This document shows, piece after piece, positions 43,940 to 54,727 of a DNA stretch of 64,000 nucleotides; position 1 is the stretch's first letter, and the number at the start of each line of letters is the position of its first letter. The translations under genes and the position numbers were made by a program. The stretch lies in contig JAKCPI010015233.1 of NCBI GenBank assembly GCA_023213315.1, positions 1 through 64,000 of the forward strand, read 5' to 3'. This DNA is from Euborellia annulipes. Taxonomy: Eukaryota > Arthropoda > Insecta > Dermaptera > Anisolabididae. The notes under the pieces are model-generated. The model worked only from the letters and a program-made list of their open reading frames with translations, did no database searches and was not told where the DNA came from.

Positions 43940-44200
43940 ATGAGAGAGTTGAGAAAGAGAGAGAAAAAGGGGGGGAGCTGGAGAATGTTTACAAGAAGGA
44001 GCTGAAGAGGAGCATAGAGCACGTGTGGCTTTCGGGGTGGTCCAGGGGATGGAACCCTGAAGATCTGGAGTCCAAGACAAGACCCAAAGCATCTCTCTCC
44101 ATGGCTTATCAAGCCACTCCAGAGGGTTCAGAATTGGGGAGGCGCCGATTTACGAGGCGCCCACTGACAGGCTCAATTATTCGCCAATTAACAACCTCTG
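43940..44200. other. GC-balanced probable single-copy island
   Basis: Contains TGTTTAC (forkhead-type), CACGTG (E box) and two GAGGCGCC repeats at about 44138 and 44154. Not matched elsewhere in the window. Could be regulatory or a non-coding exon. Confidence 0.3.
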
Positions 44201-44689
44201 TTTTTTTTCTCTCCTTCTCTTCGCTCCTTTTTTCCATAAAAAATCAACTTCATCTTTATTTAAGAATCTTTCAATGAGAGAAGGGATCTTTTCTAGAAAA
44301 TAGATATAATAATCATTTTCATCGTAATAATAGTACTGTTTAGATTTAAACTTTCTACCTGATCACCTCTCTTTAAATAATACTAAAATTTATATGTTTC
44401 AAGTTCTTTGCTGGTAAAAATACACTTGATGTTGTGAATTCACCTCTGATGATGAAAGTAATGTAGAAACAAGAGCGAATACAAGGGAGGGGGGTAATTA
44501 CCTTAATTTAATTAATTAATTATATTTGAGAAAAAACATTGTGTGGTTTTATGAAACCACGATGCAAGTGAAACTTTTTTCGGATCGTGGACTTTTAACT
44601 GAATTTGTAGGGGTGTATGTTCAAATCTATTTCGACACAAAAAAAAAAAAAAATGGTAAACAAGTACAGAATGTAATAAGATTTAAATT

Positions 44690-45118
44690 TTCAACCGTAG
44701 GAACACGTTGAAACATTTTTTAAATTAAAATTAAATAAAAAAATTAAACATTAGGTTATTTGTTTCAAAGGTTTTATTAATTAGAAAATTAACACTTTAT
44801 ATGTACACCTTGTCATCATCAGAAGTGCTTATCTTCTGAGCATTTCTGACAATGACAAGGAATTGTCAAAATACGAATCAAGAGTTAATTTTTTCCTATC
44901 TCTCAACAGAGATTAACAACTCCAATTACAGAGACACGGAGACATTGGCAATGTTTGAAAATTTTCACGGCAAGTGTGATTTGAACCCGAATTTTATAGC
45001 AATGATAGATTCGTAATCCGCAGCTTATCCGATTTGCCATGAGCCTCCGCCTTTATTGTTAATAAAACCTTTGAAACAAATAACCTAGTGTTTGATTTGT
45101 ATATTTAATTTTAATTTA
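44690..45118. mobile_element. Palindromic element holding a SINE-B copy
   Basis: AACATTAGGTTATTTG / CAAATAACCTAGTGTT arms and AACCTTTGAAAC-type inner arms are inverted; the same arm makes the palindrome at 33571-33645. CATCATCAG on plus near 44813 is hammerhead-like, but no GAAA follows. Confidence 0.55.
44890..45055 (-). mobile_element. tRNA-derived SINE-B
   Basis: Minus strand: GGAGGCTCATGGCAAATCGG (A-box head), then GGGTTCAAATCACACTTGCC (B box), then a body with CTCCGTGTCTCTG. The second copy at 52340-52500 shares head, B box and body, which defines the family. Confidence 0.7.
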
Positions 45119-45225
45119 CAGAATGTAACTTTAAATTACCGAAAGTAAGAGAAAGTTGTGTGCTGTGCGACCAGTCACACCAGATTACTCCCCCACCAGG
45201 GAAAACTCCTCTGAATCCACCCTTG

Positions 45226-46212
45226 TTTAGAAATAAGCATGAAGTGAATTTTCACCAATAAAAAACTTGAAACACATCATCTTGTGTGATATAGATATCT
45301 TCTCTCTTTTCGATGGATTTCACCTATAACGAGAGTATGTAGTTTGTGGATGTTTTGGAATTATTAGTAAGTTTATTTGTACTGTTCTAATTTATTCATA
45401 ACAATTGAATCCAGTACAAGTAAACTTCCAATAATTCCACAGTACAATGAGAGTTATTTTTTCTTTACACTTTAATTTGGAAAATTGATTCAATTTTCTT
45501 AACCTCTCATTTAATTTTTATCGTTATTGTTAAAAATATTAAAACTATATTCAAATTTAAATTAACTCCGCTCTAGAGTATAACTCATGTTATTTTAAAG
45601 GTTGAAAAAAAAATCATACCACTTGAAAAATAAAAATAACAAATAAATAAAGTGTGATATGATTGGAGAAGGGGGGAGAGAATTTAAAAATAAATAATAA
45701 AATGTGTAATCTTGTTTTCACAAGATAACTTTTTTTTTTTTAATTATTTATTTTTCTTCACTAAATGAAGGACGTCATCTTTTTTTTCTTTCTCCTTCAG
45801 ACTTAACGAAAATAGAGCAATATTTTATTATAAGAAGCAGGAAATATAATTTAATCACACACACACGGACTTTTTTTTATCTATTAACAGGGCCCAAGTG
45901 TTAAGAGAAGAAAAATGTTACAATTCATTCGGCCCGAAGATATTTTCACACTTATCGATGCTATTATTCTGTTTAAAGGAGCTTGTCTAAGTTAAATAAA
46001 CGAAACATCGAAGAGAGATGAAGAAAAAGAGCGGCAAAAGTGGGAGGACGCCAATGAATTATTAATAAATATCGGTGTGTTGTCAGTTTGTTTGTCTTTA
46101 AAGGGTGCGCGAGAAAGGTATCAGGCGGTTACCGAAACGCCAAAGATCCAGCTCATGTGCTCTTCAAATATTTTAAAAGTAAACTAATACGAGTAATTAA
46201 AGATTGAAAGTT
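45226..46212. other. Intergenic DNA with a small inverted repeat
   Basis: 26-bp arms at 45357-45383 and 45413-45438 (GGAATTATTAGTAAG / CTTCCAATAATTCC). T-runs at 45728-45741. The segment 45940-46150 is GC-balanced and unmatched. No gene. Confidence 0.35.
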
Positions 46213-46395
46213 AAAATTCTGGTGTGACTTAACGCACAGCTAATTTTTTTGTGTCGAGAAATATTTAGTTTCCCATAGCACCTTAGTTAACTTGACCATT
46301 TGCATTTCAAAAGTAAAAATCTGGTGTGACTAAACATATGTTTAGTTTCCACCGATATATTAGAATTCAAGATATAAAATTTATACACAGAGAAA
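46213..46395 (+). repeat. U-family left-end fragments, twice
   Basis: TCTGGTGTGACTTAACGC and TCTGGTGTGACTAAACAT, each followed by TTAGTTTCC. Two partial copies in tandem. Confidence 0.55.
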
Positions 46396-46510
46396 AGCCG
46401 TCGGGCTTGATGTAGTTGGTAGCGCGCCAGTCTTGTATATCAAGGATCGAGGGTTCGAATCCCAGGCAGTCCGATGATTTTATTTAAGCCATTTGGATGC
46501 CAAATGTGGC
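46396..46510 (+). mobile_element. SINE-A, 3'-truncated
   Basis: GCCGTCGGGCTTGATGTAG head, B box GGTTCGAATCCC and the left hairpin arm; sequence departs from the family after ATGCCAAATG. The B box is closest to the canonical tRNA form of all copies. Confidence 0.75.
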
Positions 46511-47566
46511 CTGTGTGTTCTTAAAGGTTCACTATACAGAGATATGCTGCGGGCGTGTGGATCCTTTGATCATTTTTAATATTTTAAACTCGGGTTCAGG
46601 AAAATAGGTCTAACAATTGTAAATATTATTTATTATAAATATTTTTTATGTAAATTAAATTTTATTATTCACCTTTTTTTTTTTTTTTTCTCAAAAAAAA
46701 ACTCTCTCTTTCTCTTCCCTCTCCCCCTCCCCCCCCCACCCCCACTCCCATTTTCGCAACTGGGACTTTTTCAAATTTTTTAATTTAATTATAATTTTTA
46801 TTTTTATAATTTGTGGTTGGGGGTTTTTTTTTTAAAATATTTTATTATAAAAATCTCAAAACAAAAAGAATAAAATGAGGGGGGCGAGGTAGAGGAGAAC
46901 CGAAGCCTACGAGGTAGCGCCATTATTCACCTTGTTATTATTGAAAGAATTGAAAATACAATTTCTTTTGGCAATGTAAAAACTTTTTTGCAACATAGTC
47001 GAAATGAGTTTAAGAAATGGTCCGAAGAGAGGTCTTTATCTCCATGCTGAATTTGCTTTTTGAAGAAGAGCCTTCCCTAGCATCTCTTTATGCTTGTTAT
47101 GCAACATCTATTTATCTTTTTGATGCTGATTACATTTAAATTATTAAAGAGATTAAATTTGGAAATAAAGTGATGATGATGTTGAACACTTTTTATTTTA
47201 TCTAAAGCTCTTCAAATGCGCAATTAATTTTTAATTAAAAAAATTTCCGAATTAGTATAATTTATAAATATTAAGATGTAACAAATAGGTATGTTACAAA
47301 AATTAATATACGTAAGAAATTACATTCAACTCATTGCCCACAAGCAAACAGGTATTCACTTCTTATCGTCCCTTCCAAAGATCAAGATCTCATAAAAACT
47401 GCTTTTCTTAGCAGTTATTAATTTAGCTTTCTTTGAAGAAATATTTTCAATAGATTTTTTAAATTGGAGTCGGGAAGAAAAGTTTTTTAAATTTTTTGTT
47501 TACAAAACATAAAAATTGAACAATTTTTTTGGAATAACTTATTTTATTTTCTAGGATTAGGGGCAT
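46511..47566. other. Intergenic DNA with homopolymers
   Basis: T- and C-runs at 46674-46745, otherwise AT-rich. No gene recognised. Confidence 0.3.
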
Positions 47567-47730
47567 TCGATTATGGAAACAAATAATCGATTATCGATTA
47601 TGAAAAATAATCCGATTAATCGATTATTGGGTCCGAACAGACGAAAAAATAATAGATTATCGGAAAAAATAATCGATTTTGAAAAAAATAATCGATAATA
47701 AAAAAAAAATCAATTATGCCTTTTTTTCTA
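47567..47730. repeat. AATCGATTAT-rich element fragment
   Basis: Starts TTAGGGGCATTCGATTATGG and contains many ATCGATTAT strings in both orientations. Similar in style to 4031-4700; the right end is unclear. Confidence 0.4.
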
Positions 47731-47808
47731 GCAAAATTTCTATTTTTCCCTCCCGTGAAAATCTTTGTAACTTTTTTTTAGTAAGCCGAAATTTTTTCCC
47801 TCCTTTTT

Positions 47809-48475
47809 TACTTTCTCTTACCTATGTATATATGTAATATATATATAGAGAGAAAGTATTGGTTCATGTCAAAAATTCGATGTCGAGATTTTGATGGATC
47901 TTCACGTTTTGAGGTCCCCTGAATCCAAAAAGTGGTTTTCGCGACATGGTCTGTCTGTCGGTGTGTGTGTGTCTGTGTGTGTTCAATTTTAAGCATGAAG
48001 GAATTGAGCTACGAGGATGAAATTCTATATTTAACTTAAACACCCCCGGGACCGGAAAAATAAGCTTTTAATCAAAATCGGCCAAAGATTACTAGTACTT
48101 TACTGATGTACTTTTTCAGTTTTTTTCGATTTTCACAAAATTTGCTCCAACGATTTTTTTTTAAATTCAAAAATCAATTATTTTTTAGATGCTCTTTAAA
48201 ATGTATATTCTCATTTTGCGATTGAAATCTTCTGAAAACCACTTTACTCTTGTATTTCATAGAGAAGATAGGAGAAATGGTTGCCATGGTAACAAAATAT
48301 AAATATTTTCCGATACTTATAAATTTTACATCTGAATTCAAATGTTCCGTACTGTCGGGAACTAAATATATGTCGACACAAAAAATCTGGTGTGACAAGC
48401 ACAGTACACAACTTTCGATTTCCGAAGGTAAGAGAAAGTTGTGTGCTGTGCGCCAGTCACACCAGATTTTTTTTT
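47809..48475 (-). repeat. U-family repeat, near complete
   Basis: Both termini: AT-rich palindrome (47809-47860) and hairpin half AATCTGGTGTGAC to CAGTCACACCAGATT (48384-48470). The body has CGCGACATGGTCTGTCTG, AATCGGCCAAAG, AGTACTTTACTGATG and GTTGCCATGGTAAC. Good reference copy of about 670 bp. Confidence 0.88.
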
Positions 48476-49060
48476 GTAAAATTTCTATTTTTTCACTCAT
48501 GCGAAAATCATTTGACTTTTTTTTTAGTATATGTAAAAAATTTATGTGGGCAGGTTTTATTTATTTAATTGTGTTCTTTACTTTTATTTTTTCTAAATTT
48601 ATTTAAATTCAAAATTTTAATTACGATCTATAATTGCCAATCAAAACGAATTATTTTTTAATTTATACATAAACAATATGTTTGAATCTCGCTTATCTCT
48701 CCCTCTTTCTGTTTCTAGAGGATTTCAAGTGGTCCCATAAAGTAAAAACTCTTGAAAACTGCAACTCTTGGTTTTGTAAAACGTCACTACTCCCCCTACT
48801 TGTCACCATAATTCCTGATTAGGGTCACTCCACTTAAAAACATTCTTCTGTTTTTTTTCGTGTTTATAAATAGCGTACCTATTATCTAAATTAAAAACGA
48901 TTGTTGTATCATACTAATTAAAAAATTTAATTAATTATCCTGATGTTTTTTTTATCAATCGAGAAAAGAAATCACTAGCAAGAACTTGCAAATGAAAATT
49001 CATATTTCTGGTAGTGCTCTAAAAGATATCGATCACAAGAGTTATCTCTAATTAAATTTT
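48476..49060. other. AT-rich DNA, nothing recognised
   Basis: No gene or matched repeat. Confidence 0.3.
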
Positions 49061-49260
49061 AATTGGTAACCTGTGGCTCTAGTTGAAACATTATGGTTTA
49101 ATGAGACAAATTATGTTAAAAGGCAAGGTTATATGTTTTAATGTATTATTTTTTATTATAAACACTTATTTTGTTTTACTTCTGAAGATGACACATTGAG
49201 TGCCGAGATACGTTTATACTAATAAATAATACATTGAAACATAAACCGCGTGTTTTAACA
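49061..49260. repeat. Decayed hammerhead-bearing palindrome
   Basis: TTGAAACATTATGG and AATACATTGAAACAT arms surround CTGAAGA (about 49183) with TGCCGAGATACG downstream, where GAAA has become GAGA. The relative at 56110-56410 has the same layout. Confidence 0.45.
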
Positions 49261-49508
49261 CCTCATTAAAATACAAATTGTTTTAATTAATAAATTATAA
49301 TTTCCGGTTTGATATGTTTTGGCCATTCATTGTGTGGGTCGTCTTAAGAATTTTCATTCTGAACTCAAATGATTTCAGTAAAAAATCTCTATATTTTAGA
49401 ATTTTTGTTTCTAACTAAGAACCAAAAATGAATTATAGAAACATTATTCGTAATAGGAAGAGGTTTGCAGTCAAATAAAAAGAGCCTCTATTATTAAATA
49501 AACTCTTT

Positions 49509-49555
49509 AATCAGGACGTTTCGGCATAGATTTACTCTGCCATCATCAGCCTTCC
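49509..49555 (-). ncRNA. Hammerhead ribozyme motif, left arm
   Basis: Minus: AAGG, CTGATGA (plus 49543-49549), stem II GGCA/UGCC, GAAA (49519-49522), CGTC, CCU. Stem I has 3 pairs (AGG/CCU). Core and stem III intact. Confidence 0.65.
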
Positions 49556-49855
49556 AAACTAAAAAGTCATCAAATATTCACATAACAATACACTATTATA
49601 ATATTGCCATTTCATTTCTATATACAATGTATAAAGGTGTTACATGTATTACTTACAGTACATAAGACTTAAATTGTCATATATTAAATATTAATAATAG
49701 AGTTAATATAATAATAAAAATAAAGTTAATATACGTCTATTTAAGACTTATGTACTGTAAGTAATACATGTAACACCTTTATACTGTATATAGAAATGAA
49801 ATGGCAATATTATAATAGTGTATTATTATGTGAATATTTGATGACTTTTTAGTTT

Positions 49856-49902
49856 GGAAGGCTGATGATGGCAGAGTAAATCTATGCCGAAACGTCCGGA
49901 TT
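49856..49902 (+). ncRNA. Hammerhead ribozyme motif, right arm
   Basis: GGAAGG, CTGATGA (49862-49868), stem II GGCA/UGCC (49870-49888), GAAA (49889-49892), CGTC (49893-49896), CCGG. Stem I is 2 pairs because of one change from the left arm. Confidence 0.65.
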
Positions 49903-50164
49903 AAAGAGTTTATTTAATAATAGAGGCTCTTTTTATTTGGCTGCAAACCTCTTCCTATTACGAACAATTTTATATACAGCCACGTCATTATAATAATGAT
50001 AGAAACATTATTTTAAATAATAAATAGAAATAAACCAAAATGGATTAGAAATTATAATTTATTTAAATATTTTTCGAGATCTATATTTGAATAAGATATT
50101 AGTATTCAAAATACCTCTATTCGGACTTTAACTGAGTCATAGATATATTTAACAAGAGTGTGAG

Positions 50165-50260
50165 TGTTTTTTTTTGGAGAGGCCAAACGACCATTGGCCC
50201 CCGGGAATCGAGCCAAGGACTCCAGCCTTTCAGCGGCATCGGTGTGCTATCCATTGAACA
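50165..50260 (-). repeat. tRNA-like fragment
   Basis: Minus strand: TTCAATGGATAGCAC (A-box-like), GCTGAAAGGCTGGAG, GGCTCGATTCCCGGGGG (B box). No intact acceptor stem was seen, so probably a SINE head or tRNA pseudogene rather than a working tRNA. Confidence 0.5.
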
Positions 50261-50383
50261 ATAAATATAATTTATTTATTAAAGTTCGATAAAAATTTAA
50301 ATTGATAACTAATTGAAATTATTAAATATAATAGAGAGATGGAGATATCAGCCAAATCTGTCTAGGCTCATAAAAACTCCCAG

Positions 50384-50428
50384 AATAAGACGTTTCGGCC
50401 TGAATATATCTGGCCATCTTCAGTTATT
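50384..50428 (-). ncRNA. Hammerhead ribozyme motif, best preserved in the window
   Basis: Minus: AAUAA, CTGAAGA (plus 50417-50423), stem II GGCC/GGCC, GAAA (50393-50396), CGTC (50389-50392), UUAUU. Stem I is a perfect 5-bp AAUAA/UUAUU helix, stem II 4 G-C pairs, stem III A-U plus C-G, triplet GUC. Every conserved core position is present. Confidence 0.75.
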
Positions 50429-50672
50429 GGAAATTATACACATAATTCAAGTGCACATATGATTGAATCAGGATTTATCAATAATAAAATTTGCTTCATA
50501 CAAAATTATATGGCTTCTGTGCCCAAGATCAGAGAAAATTTCTGATCAGAGATTTTATACCAGCTTTATAGAAGCAAACAAATTTTATTATTTTACATTC
50601 AATGAAGGAAACACACAGCAAGAATCCTTAGATGAGAATTTTATTATTGACAAATCCTGGTTCAATCACATG

Positions 50673-51058
50673 CATAGGCGCCGGAACTGGGGGGGGCAAG
50701 GGTACATTGCCCCCCCCCCTGGCATCCTCCAGGGGGGGGCAGAGGGGGACAAAATTTCTTCTTTTATTTCATTTATTATTAAAAATGATATATTTTTACT
50801 TTTGAAAAATAAAATCTTCTAAATTAAAAGAGTCAAAAATTCAATTTTTTCCAAATTTTTTCCAAAAATTTTTGAAAAATCACTACCAAATTTTTTAAAA
50901 TTTTAATTTTATTAAAATTGTGATTTTATTTAAAATTTTTAAAGTTTTATAGTAGATTTGTTTTTGTTTTATACTATTTAAACATATTAAATTATTTTAA
51001 TTTTCTAAAAAAATTTTTTGCCCCCCCCCCCTGATTCAAATTCGTTCCGGCGCCCCTG
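50673..51058. mobile_element. hAT-type MITE (GGCGCCGGAAC family)
   Basis: Begins CATAGGCGCCGGAAC and ends GTTCCGGCGCCCCTG. Exact 8-bp duplication ATCACATG at 50665-50672 and 51059-51066. G-runs at the left and C-runs at both ends of the AT-rich body. Confidence 0.92.
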
Positions 51059-51237
51059 ATCACATGTGCACTTGAATTATGTGTATAATTATGACTGTTT
51101 AAAGGATCAATCGTATGCGTGCTCTCTTCTTTTTTTTCAACTACTACGTAGCTCCTCCCACAGCTCCATGTCTTATACCAAGAAAGCTGACTTACAGAGC
51201 AACTAACTGCCTGCGCGATGAAATATAAATTTTTTAC

Positions 51238-51298
51238 CCTTAGTATAAGGTAAGAGAAAGTTGTGTATGCTGTGCGCCCATGCACACCAGATTTTTTT
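51238..51298 (-). repeat. U-family hairpin half
   Basis: AAGGTAAGAGAAAGTTGTG, CTGTGCG, CACACCAGATTTTTTT. Remnant. Confidence 0.55.
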
Positions 51299-51379
51299 AT
51301 TTATATCAAGACCATTTAAACTTTTCGGAAAATCTCACTTTTTGAGAGTAGAATTAAGAAATTCCCAGAGCTACCTAAT

Positions 51380-51680
51380 TTAATTGATTGTATATTGAAA
51401 TTATTAAGTAGATGGAGGAGATGGTGAGATGCGATGTAGGAGGTGTGAGGAAAATTGATTTTTTGACTTGACTGGCAGCCAGAGAGAGCAACCAAGAGAA
51501 GACGAACTGAGTAAATAAATATGGTGCGGTGAGTCTGGCCTAATGCGTGGCGGTGGCAGGCGGTGTCAAAGCGGTTGTCCTTTGAGGATTTTTTAGACCA
51601 CCCACGCACTCGCGTCGCCCGCGGCTGCTGCTCCTGTTCCTGATCATGTTCATGTTCATGTTCACCCTTATGCTCAGGTT
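51380..51680. other. GC-balanced probable single-copy island
   Basis: Contains GCGTGGCGGTGGCAGGCGG, TCCTTTGAGG (TCF-like) and GCGTCGCCCGCGGCTGCTGC, flanked by AT-rich DNA, with no repeat match. Candidate regulatory DNA or non-coding exon. Confidence 0.3.
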
Positions 51681-51749
51681 CAGACTACACGCGCCCATAA
51701 ACCCCCTACTCGAACCCCTTGCTTTTTAAAGAAATACATCTCTTTTACT

Positions 51750-52197
51750 TTCTCTTGCCCTATATATGAAATATATAGAGCAAGTAATGCGATCATGTCA
51801 AAAATTCGGTGTCGAAATTTTGATGGATATACATGTTTTGAGGTCTCCTGAGTTAAAAAAAAAAGTGGGTCCGCAAATTGGTCTGTGTGTTTATGGACAA
51901 TTTTAACCATGAAGGAAATGAGCTACGCGGTTAAAATTTTACATTTTAGTTAGGCACCCCGCGAACTCATGAAAATAAGCTTTTAAACAAAATCGGCCAA
52001 AATGTACTAGTACTTTACTGATGTACTTTTTCAGTATTTTTTCGCCATCTATGAATCGTGTGGTCAAGTTTGAAACTAAGGTACTATGGGAAACTTAATA
52101 TATCTCGCCTCAAAAAATCTAGTGCGCACAACTTTCTTTAACCGAAGGGTAAGAGCAAGTTGTGAGCTGTGCTGATCACACCATATTTTTTTAAGAT
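51750..52197 (-). repeat. U-family repeat, diverged subfamily
   Basis: CTTTCTCTTGCCC, AGAGCAAGTAATGCG, CGGTGTCGAAATTTTGATGG, AATCGGCCAAAATGTACTAG, and a decayed terminal hairpin ending CACACCATATTTTTT. Confidence 0.7.
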
Positions 52198-52329
52198 TTT
52201 TTATATATATTTATATTAACTTATATTAAAAAAATTAATATAATTGGGGAAAGAGCAAGTACAGGGGCAGCAAAGAAAAGAAAGCCCTTTATATGCCAAA
52301 TGGCGAAGAAGACGTTTCGGACAAAATCC

Positions 52330-52505
52330 TGGGGCTTGAATTTATTTTGTGCCTGAGAGATTAACTCCAATTGCAGAGAGACGGAGGAGACATTGGCATC
52401 GGACGGAGGGAACATTTCACGGCAAGTGGGATTTGAACCAGAGTTGTATACACAACTGTAGATTCGTAATCCCGAGCATATCCGATTAGCCATGAGCCTC
52501 CTCAA
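52330..52505 (-). mobile_element. tRNA-derived SINE-B
   Basis: Minus strand: GAGGAGGCTCATGGCTAATC head (A box), CTGGTTCAAATCCCACTTGCC B box, then body with GTCTCTCTGCAATTGGAG. Same family as 44890-45055. Confidence 0.7.
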
Positions 52506-52513
52506 TATAAGTT

Positions 52514-52672
52514 ATATATATTTGGGGTCCAGGCATATTTATATAAGCCATTTGGTATCCAAATGGCTTAAATAAATTCATCGGATTCATTGCCTGGGAT
52601 CCTAACCTGCGACCCTTGGTATAGAAGGATATAGAAAGCCAGCACACTAGCAACTACACCAAGGCACGAGGG
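52514..52672 (-). mobile_element. SINE-A, tail missing
   Basis: GGTCCAGGC, CCATTTGGTATCCAAATGG hairpin, CTGGGATCC and the tRNA-like head up to GCACGAGGGC. The GGCC hairpin and tail are absent. Confidence 0.75.
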
Positions 52673-53240
52673 CTTAATATCGCTTAATATGTATCAATCC
52701 CAAGATGAAATAATATAAATACTAATTTAATCCAATAGGCAACCTAAAATTAAACAACAAATGTTAGATTCTTTATAATTTAAAGGTTGGAATTTATTTT
52801 AGTTTAAAGACTATTTTAACAAACTAATAACTTTAAAGAACGTTCCTGCAACCAAAAATTCACTTAACGGAAGTTTTAAAGGACGAACGGATCTCTAAAT
52901 AAGTTCTTAAAAGCCACCGTTAATCTACAAAATGGCGAAGATTTTTTTATTTTAATTTATCATCTCAGATGCTGAGAGAACATTTAAAAGATGTAAACAA
53001 ATTATTTCTTTGTTGTAATTGCAAATGAATTTAATATTATAAATTTAATATTCATAAAACTAATTTATTTGTCAAAATTTTGAAAGAGAGATTTTTTTTC
53101 TCATTAGCTCTCACTCTCTCTTTCTGATGATAGAATAAAGAGTTAAATGAAAGCAGCCAGCTAATTGGGGGTCGAATTGATAAACAAAACGAGGGAACGA
53201 AAGAAAGAAAGAGAGCAGAAAACGAGAAACATCTTTTAAT
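52673..53240. other. AT-rich DNA, nothing recognised
   Basis: No gene or matched repeat. A purine-rich GAAAGAAAGAGAGC tract starts near 53190. Confidence 0.3.
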
Positions 53241-53580
53241 TACCAGCCAAAGTCAAACAAGAAATCCGGAATGCAACGAACGAACGAAAGGAACATTCCT
53301 TGACGTCCTTTGAGGATTCTCAGAGAATGAAGTGAAAAAGTGAGAAGCGAAAATAGGGAGAGAAACAAAGATTGATTTAAATATAAATCAAAAGAAAGAA
53401 TGATTTCAAAATCAAATCTTTGAGCTGTTCCAATTTTCTTAGTCCATTGTTCTTCGAGCAGACAATCTGGCCCACAGACAGACATACGTCGTCGTAAAGA
53501 GAGGAGGAGCTCCACCGGATGTCCTCGGTTTAGTCTACGTCGGCGAGTCGACTTCCTCCAACGGGGACAACTGATTCCTA
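53241..53580. other. GC-balanced probable single-copy island
   Basis: GACGTCCTTTGAGGATTC, CATTGTTCTT (Sox-like), ACGTCGTCG and CTACGTCGGCGAGTCGAC; no repeat match. Shares TCCTTTGAGGATT with 51571-51585. A T/A-run follows at 53583-53604. Confidence 0.3.
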
Positions 53581-53969
53581 ATAAAAAAAAAAAAAAAAAA
53601 AAAATAGAATCCTTTAAACATTGGTTAATTATTATTAACTTTAGAACTCTGAATAGCTTTGGTGTTTGTTAACCACAGGAAAAAGTCATCCACTTTTCTT
53701 TCTCTTTGTTTTTCTAATGCATACATACATACTTCCATTAAACAGAGATGAAATGTATATCTCCTTAATGGAATAATAATTTTTTGTTTTTCCGGCATCT
53801 GAGGCCATAAAACATCTCTGAAAGTCATCGTTATTTCAATTTTTTTCTTTTCCAAGCAAGTTTATTATTTGAATCATTCATGACAGCTTCCAATTATAAG
53901 ATATATTTGTTTATTAAAGGAAGATAGTAGCTTATGATGGATTCGGCGAGAAATTGCAAAATTTCCAAT

Positions 53970-54050
53970 CAGTGTGCAAGAATAAATTTGATGCATTTAC
54001 TCGCCGAAGGCGAGCAAGGGGGGTCCAGGGAGCGCAGTCCATTTGTCTCC
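53970..54050. repeat. Repeat X, second copy
   Basis: GCAAGAATAAATTTGATGC, CTCGCCGAAGGCGAGCAAGG and GTCCAGGGAGCGCAG, matching 13655-13715. Confidence 0.65.
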
Positions 54051-54279
54051 AATATTTTTATAAAAATTGAATTATTATAGTTGAAAAATTTTTAATTGCA
54101 TTTATATAAAATATAAATCAGCCGAAGAAATCAAAAAAAAAAATTGGGGGGGGGGTAAAATGATTTGATTTATTTTTCCGTTGCCCCCCCCCCCAGCCAA
54201 ATTGAAATTGTATCAGGTTTATTCCATGCACGATTTCAGTTTTCGTTAAAGTACCATTACGTCCATATCTATTTTTTTC

Positions 54280-54420
54280 TTGACGATTGATTGTTCTGAG
54301 AAAGTACGGACTGGAGTCCGAAAAGTCGACGATCAAATAAAGAAAATCTGATAGAAATTGATTTTATTTTTCCTGGCTGCCATCCGTTATCCTTATTTGC
54401 AAAATTAAAATCATGGACGT
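54280..54420. repeat. Decayed hammerhead-like end and U-like tail
   Basis: CTGAGAA, stem GGACTGGAGTCC, GAAAAGTCGACG: correct layout, but the core is mutated (CTGAGAA for CTGANGA). CCTGGCTGCC follows, as in the 38.1- and 60.6-kb elements. Confidence 0.4.
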
Positions 54421-54554
54421 CTTTAATTGACGAAAATTTGCAACAACAATACGATCTGCAAATACAAGTGGGCCTATTGAAATTCACTTCTTCTTCTTTC
54501 CTAGCCTTATTCCCGCAGGCGGGGTCGGCGGAATGTATTTTGGTTTTTTTGCGA

Positions 54555-54727
54555 CGGGATACCAAATGGCTTAAATAAGAATGCCTGGGCCCCATTATAT
54601 ATATTTTAATAATAACGGTTATCGTTTAAAGTCTTATATGGCCTAAGTTGCCGAAAAGACAGTGTGTATGTGTGTGTAAGTGTGAAGTGTGAATGGGAAA
54701 AAAGTGTGAGTGTTAAAAAAAAAATTC
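54555..54727 (+). mobile_element. SINE-A, 3' half
   Basis: Starts at GGATACCAAATGGCTTAAA, then GCCTGGGCCCC, the GGCCTAAGTTGCCGAA hairpin, a GTGTGTG run and poly-A. The tRNA head is replaced by unrelated DNA. Confidence 0.75.

Larger units (their letters stand above)
44470..45225. mobile_element. H1 MITE with a nested palindromic element
   Basis: Begins CAAGAGCGAATACAAGGG and ends CTGAATCCACCCTTG. Flanks TGTAGAAA (44462-44469) and TTTAGAAA (45226-45233), 7 of 8. The MITE interior is interrupted by 44690-45118. Confidence 0.8.
49447..49964. mobile_element. Penelope-type foldback element, 518 bp
   Basis: TTCGTAATAGGAAG (left) and CTTCCTATTACGAA (right) bound a long palindrome; arms can be followed through the hammerheads and AAATTTGATGACTTTTTAG-like DNA to the centre near 49705. 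No ORF. Each arm holds an intact hammerhead core. Confidence 0.82.
50343..51110 (-). mobile_element. Penelope-type element split by a hAT MITE
   Basis: Starts AGATATCAGCCAAAT like 14928-15353 and shares CAATAATAAAATTTGCTTC. The other arm resumes at 51059 with ATCACATGTGCACTTGAATTATGTG, the mirror of 50440-50460. The MITE at 50673-51058 interrupts it. Confidence 0.7.

Noticed and set aside
44813..44845. Hammerhead core (minus-strand CTGATGATGACAAGG)
   Set aside because: No GAAA plus closing stem II at the required distance.
48174..48606. Open frames of 108 and 118 codons on opposite strands
   Set aside because: They translate the U repeat; similar peptides arise at every U copy and overlap each other.
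50165..50260. Functional tRNA gene
   Set aside because: A- and B-box-like strings exist but I could not build a complete acceptor stem and cloverleaf; more likely a SINE head or pseudogene.
52300..52345. Hammerhead end (minus-strand GTCCGAAACGTC)
   Set aside because: The GAAACGTC half is present but CTGANGA is missing upstream.
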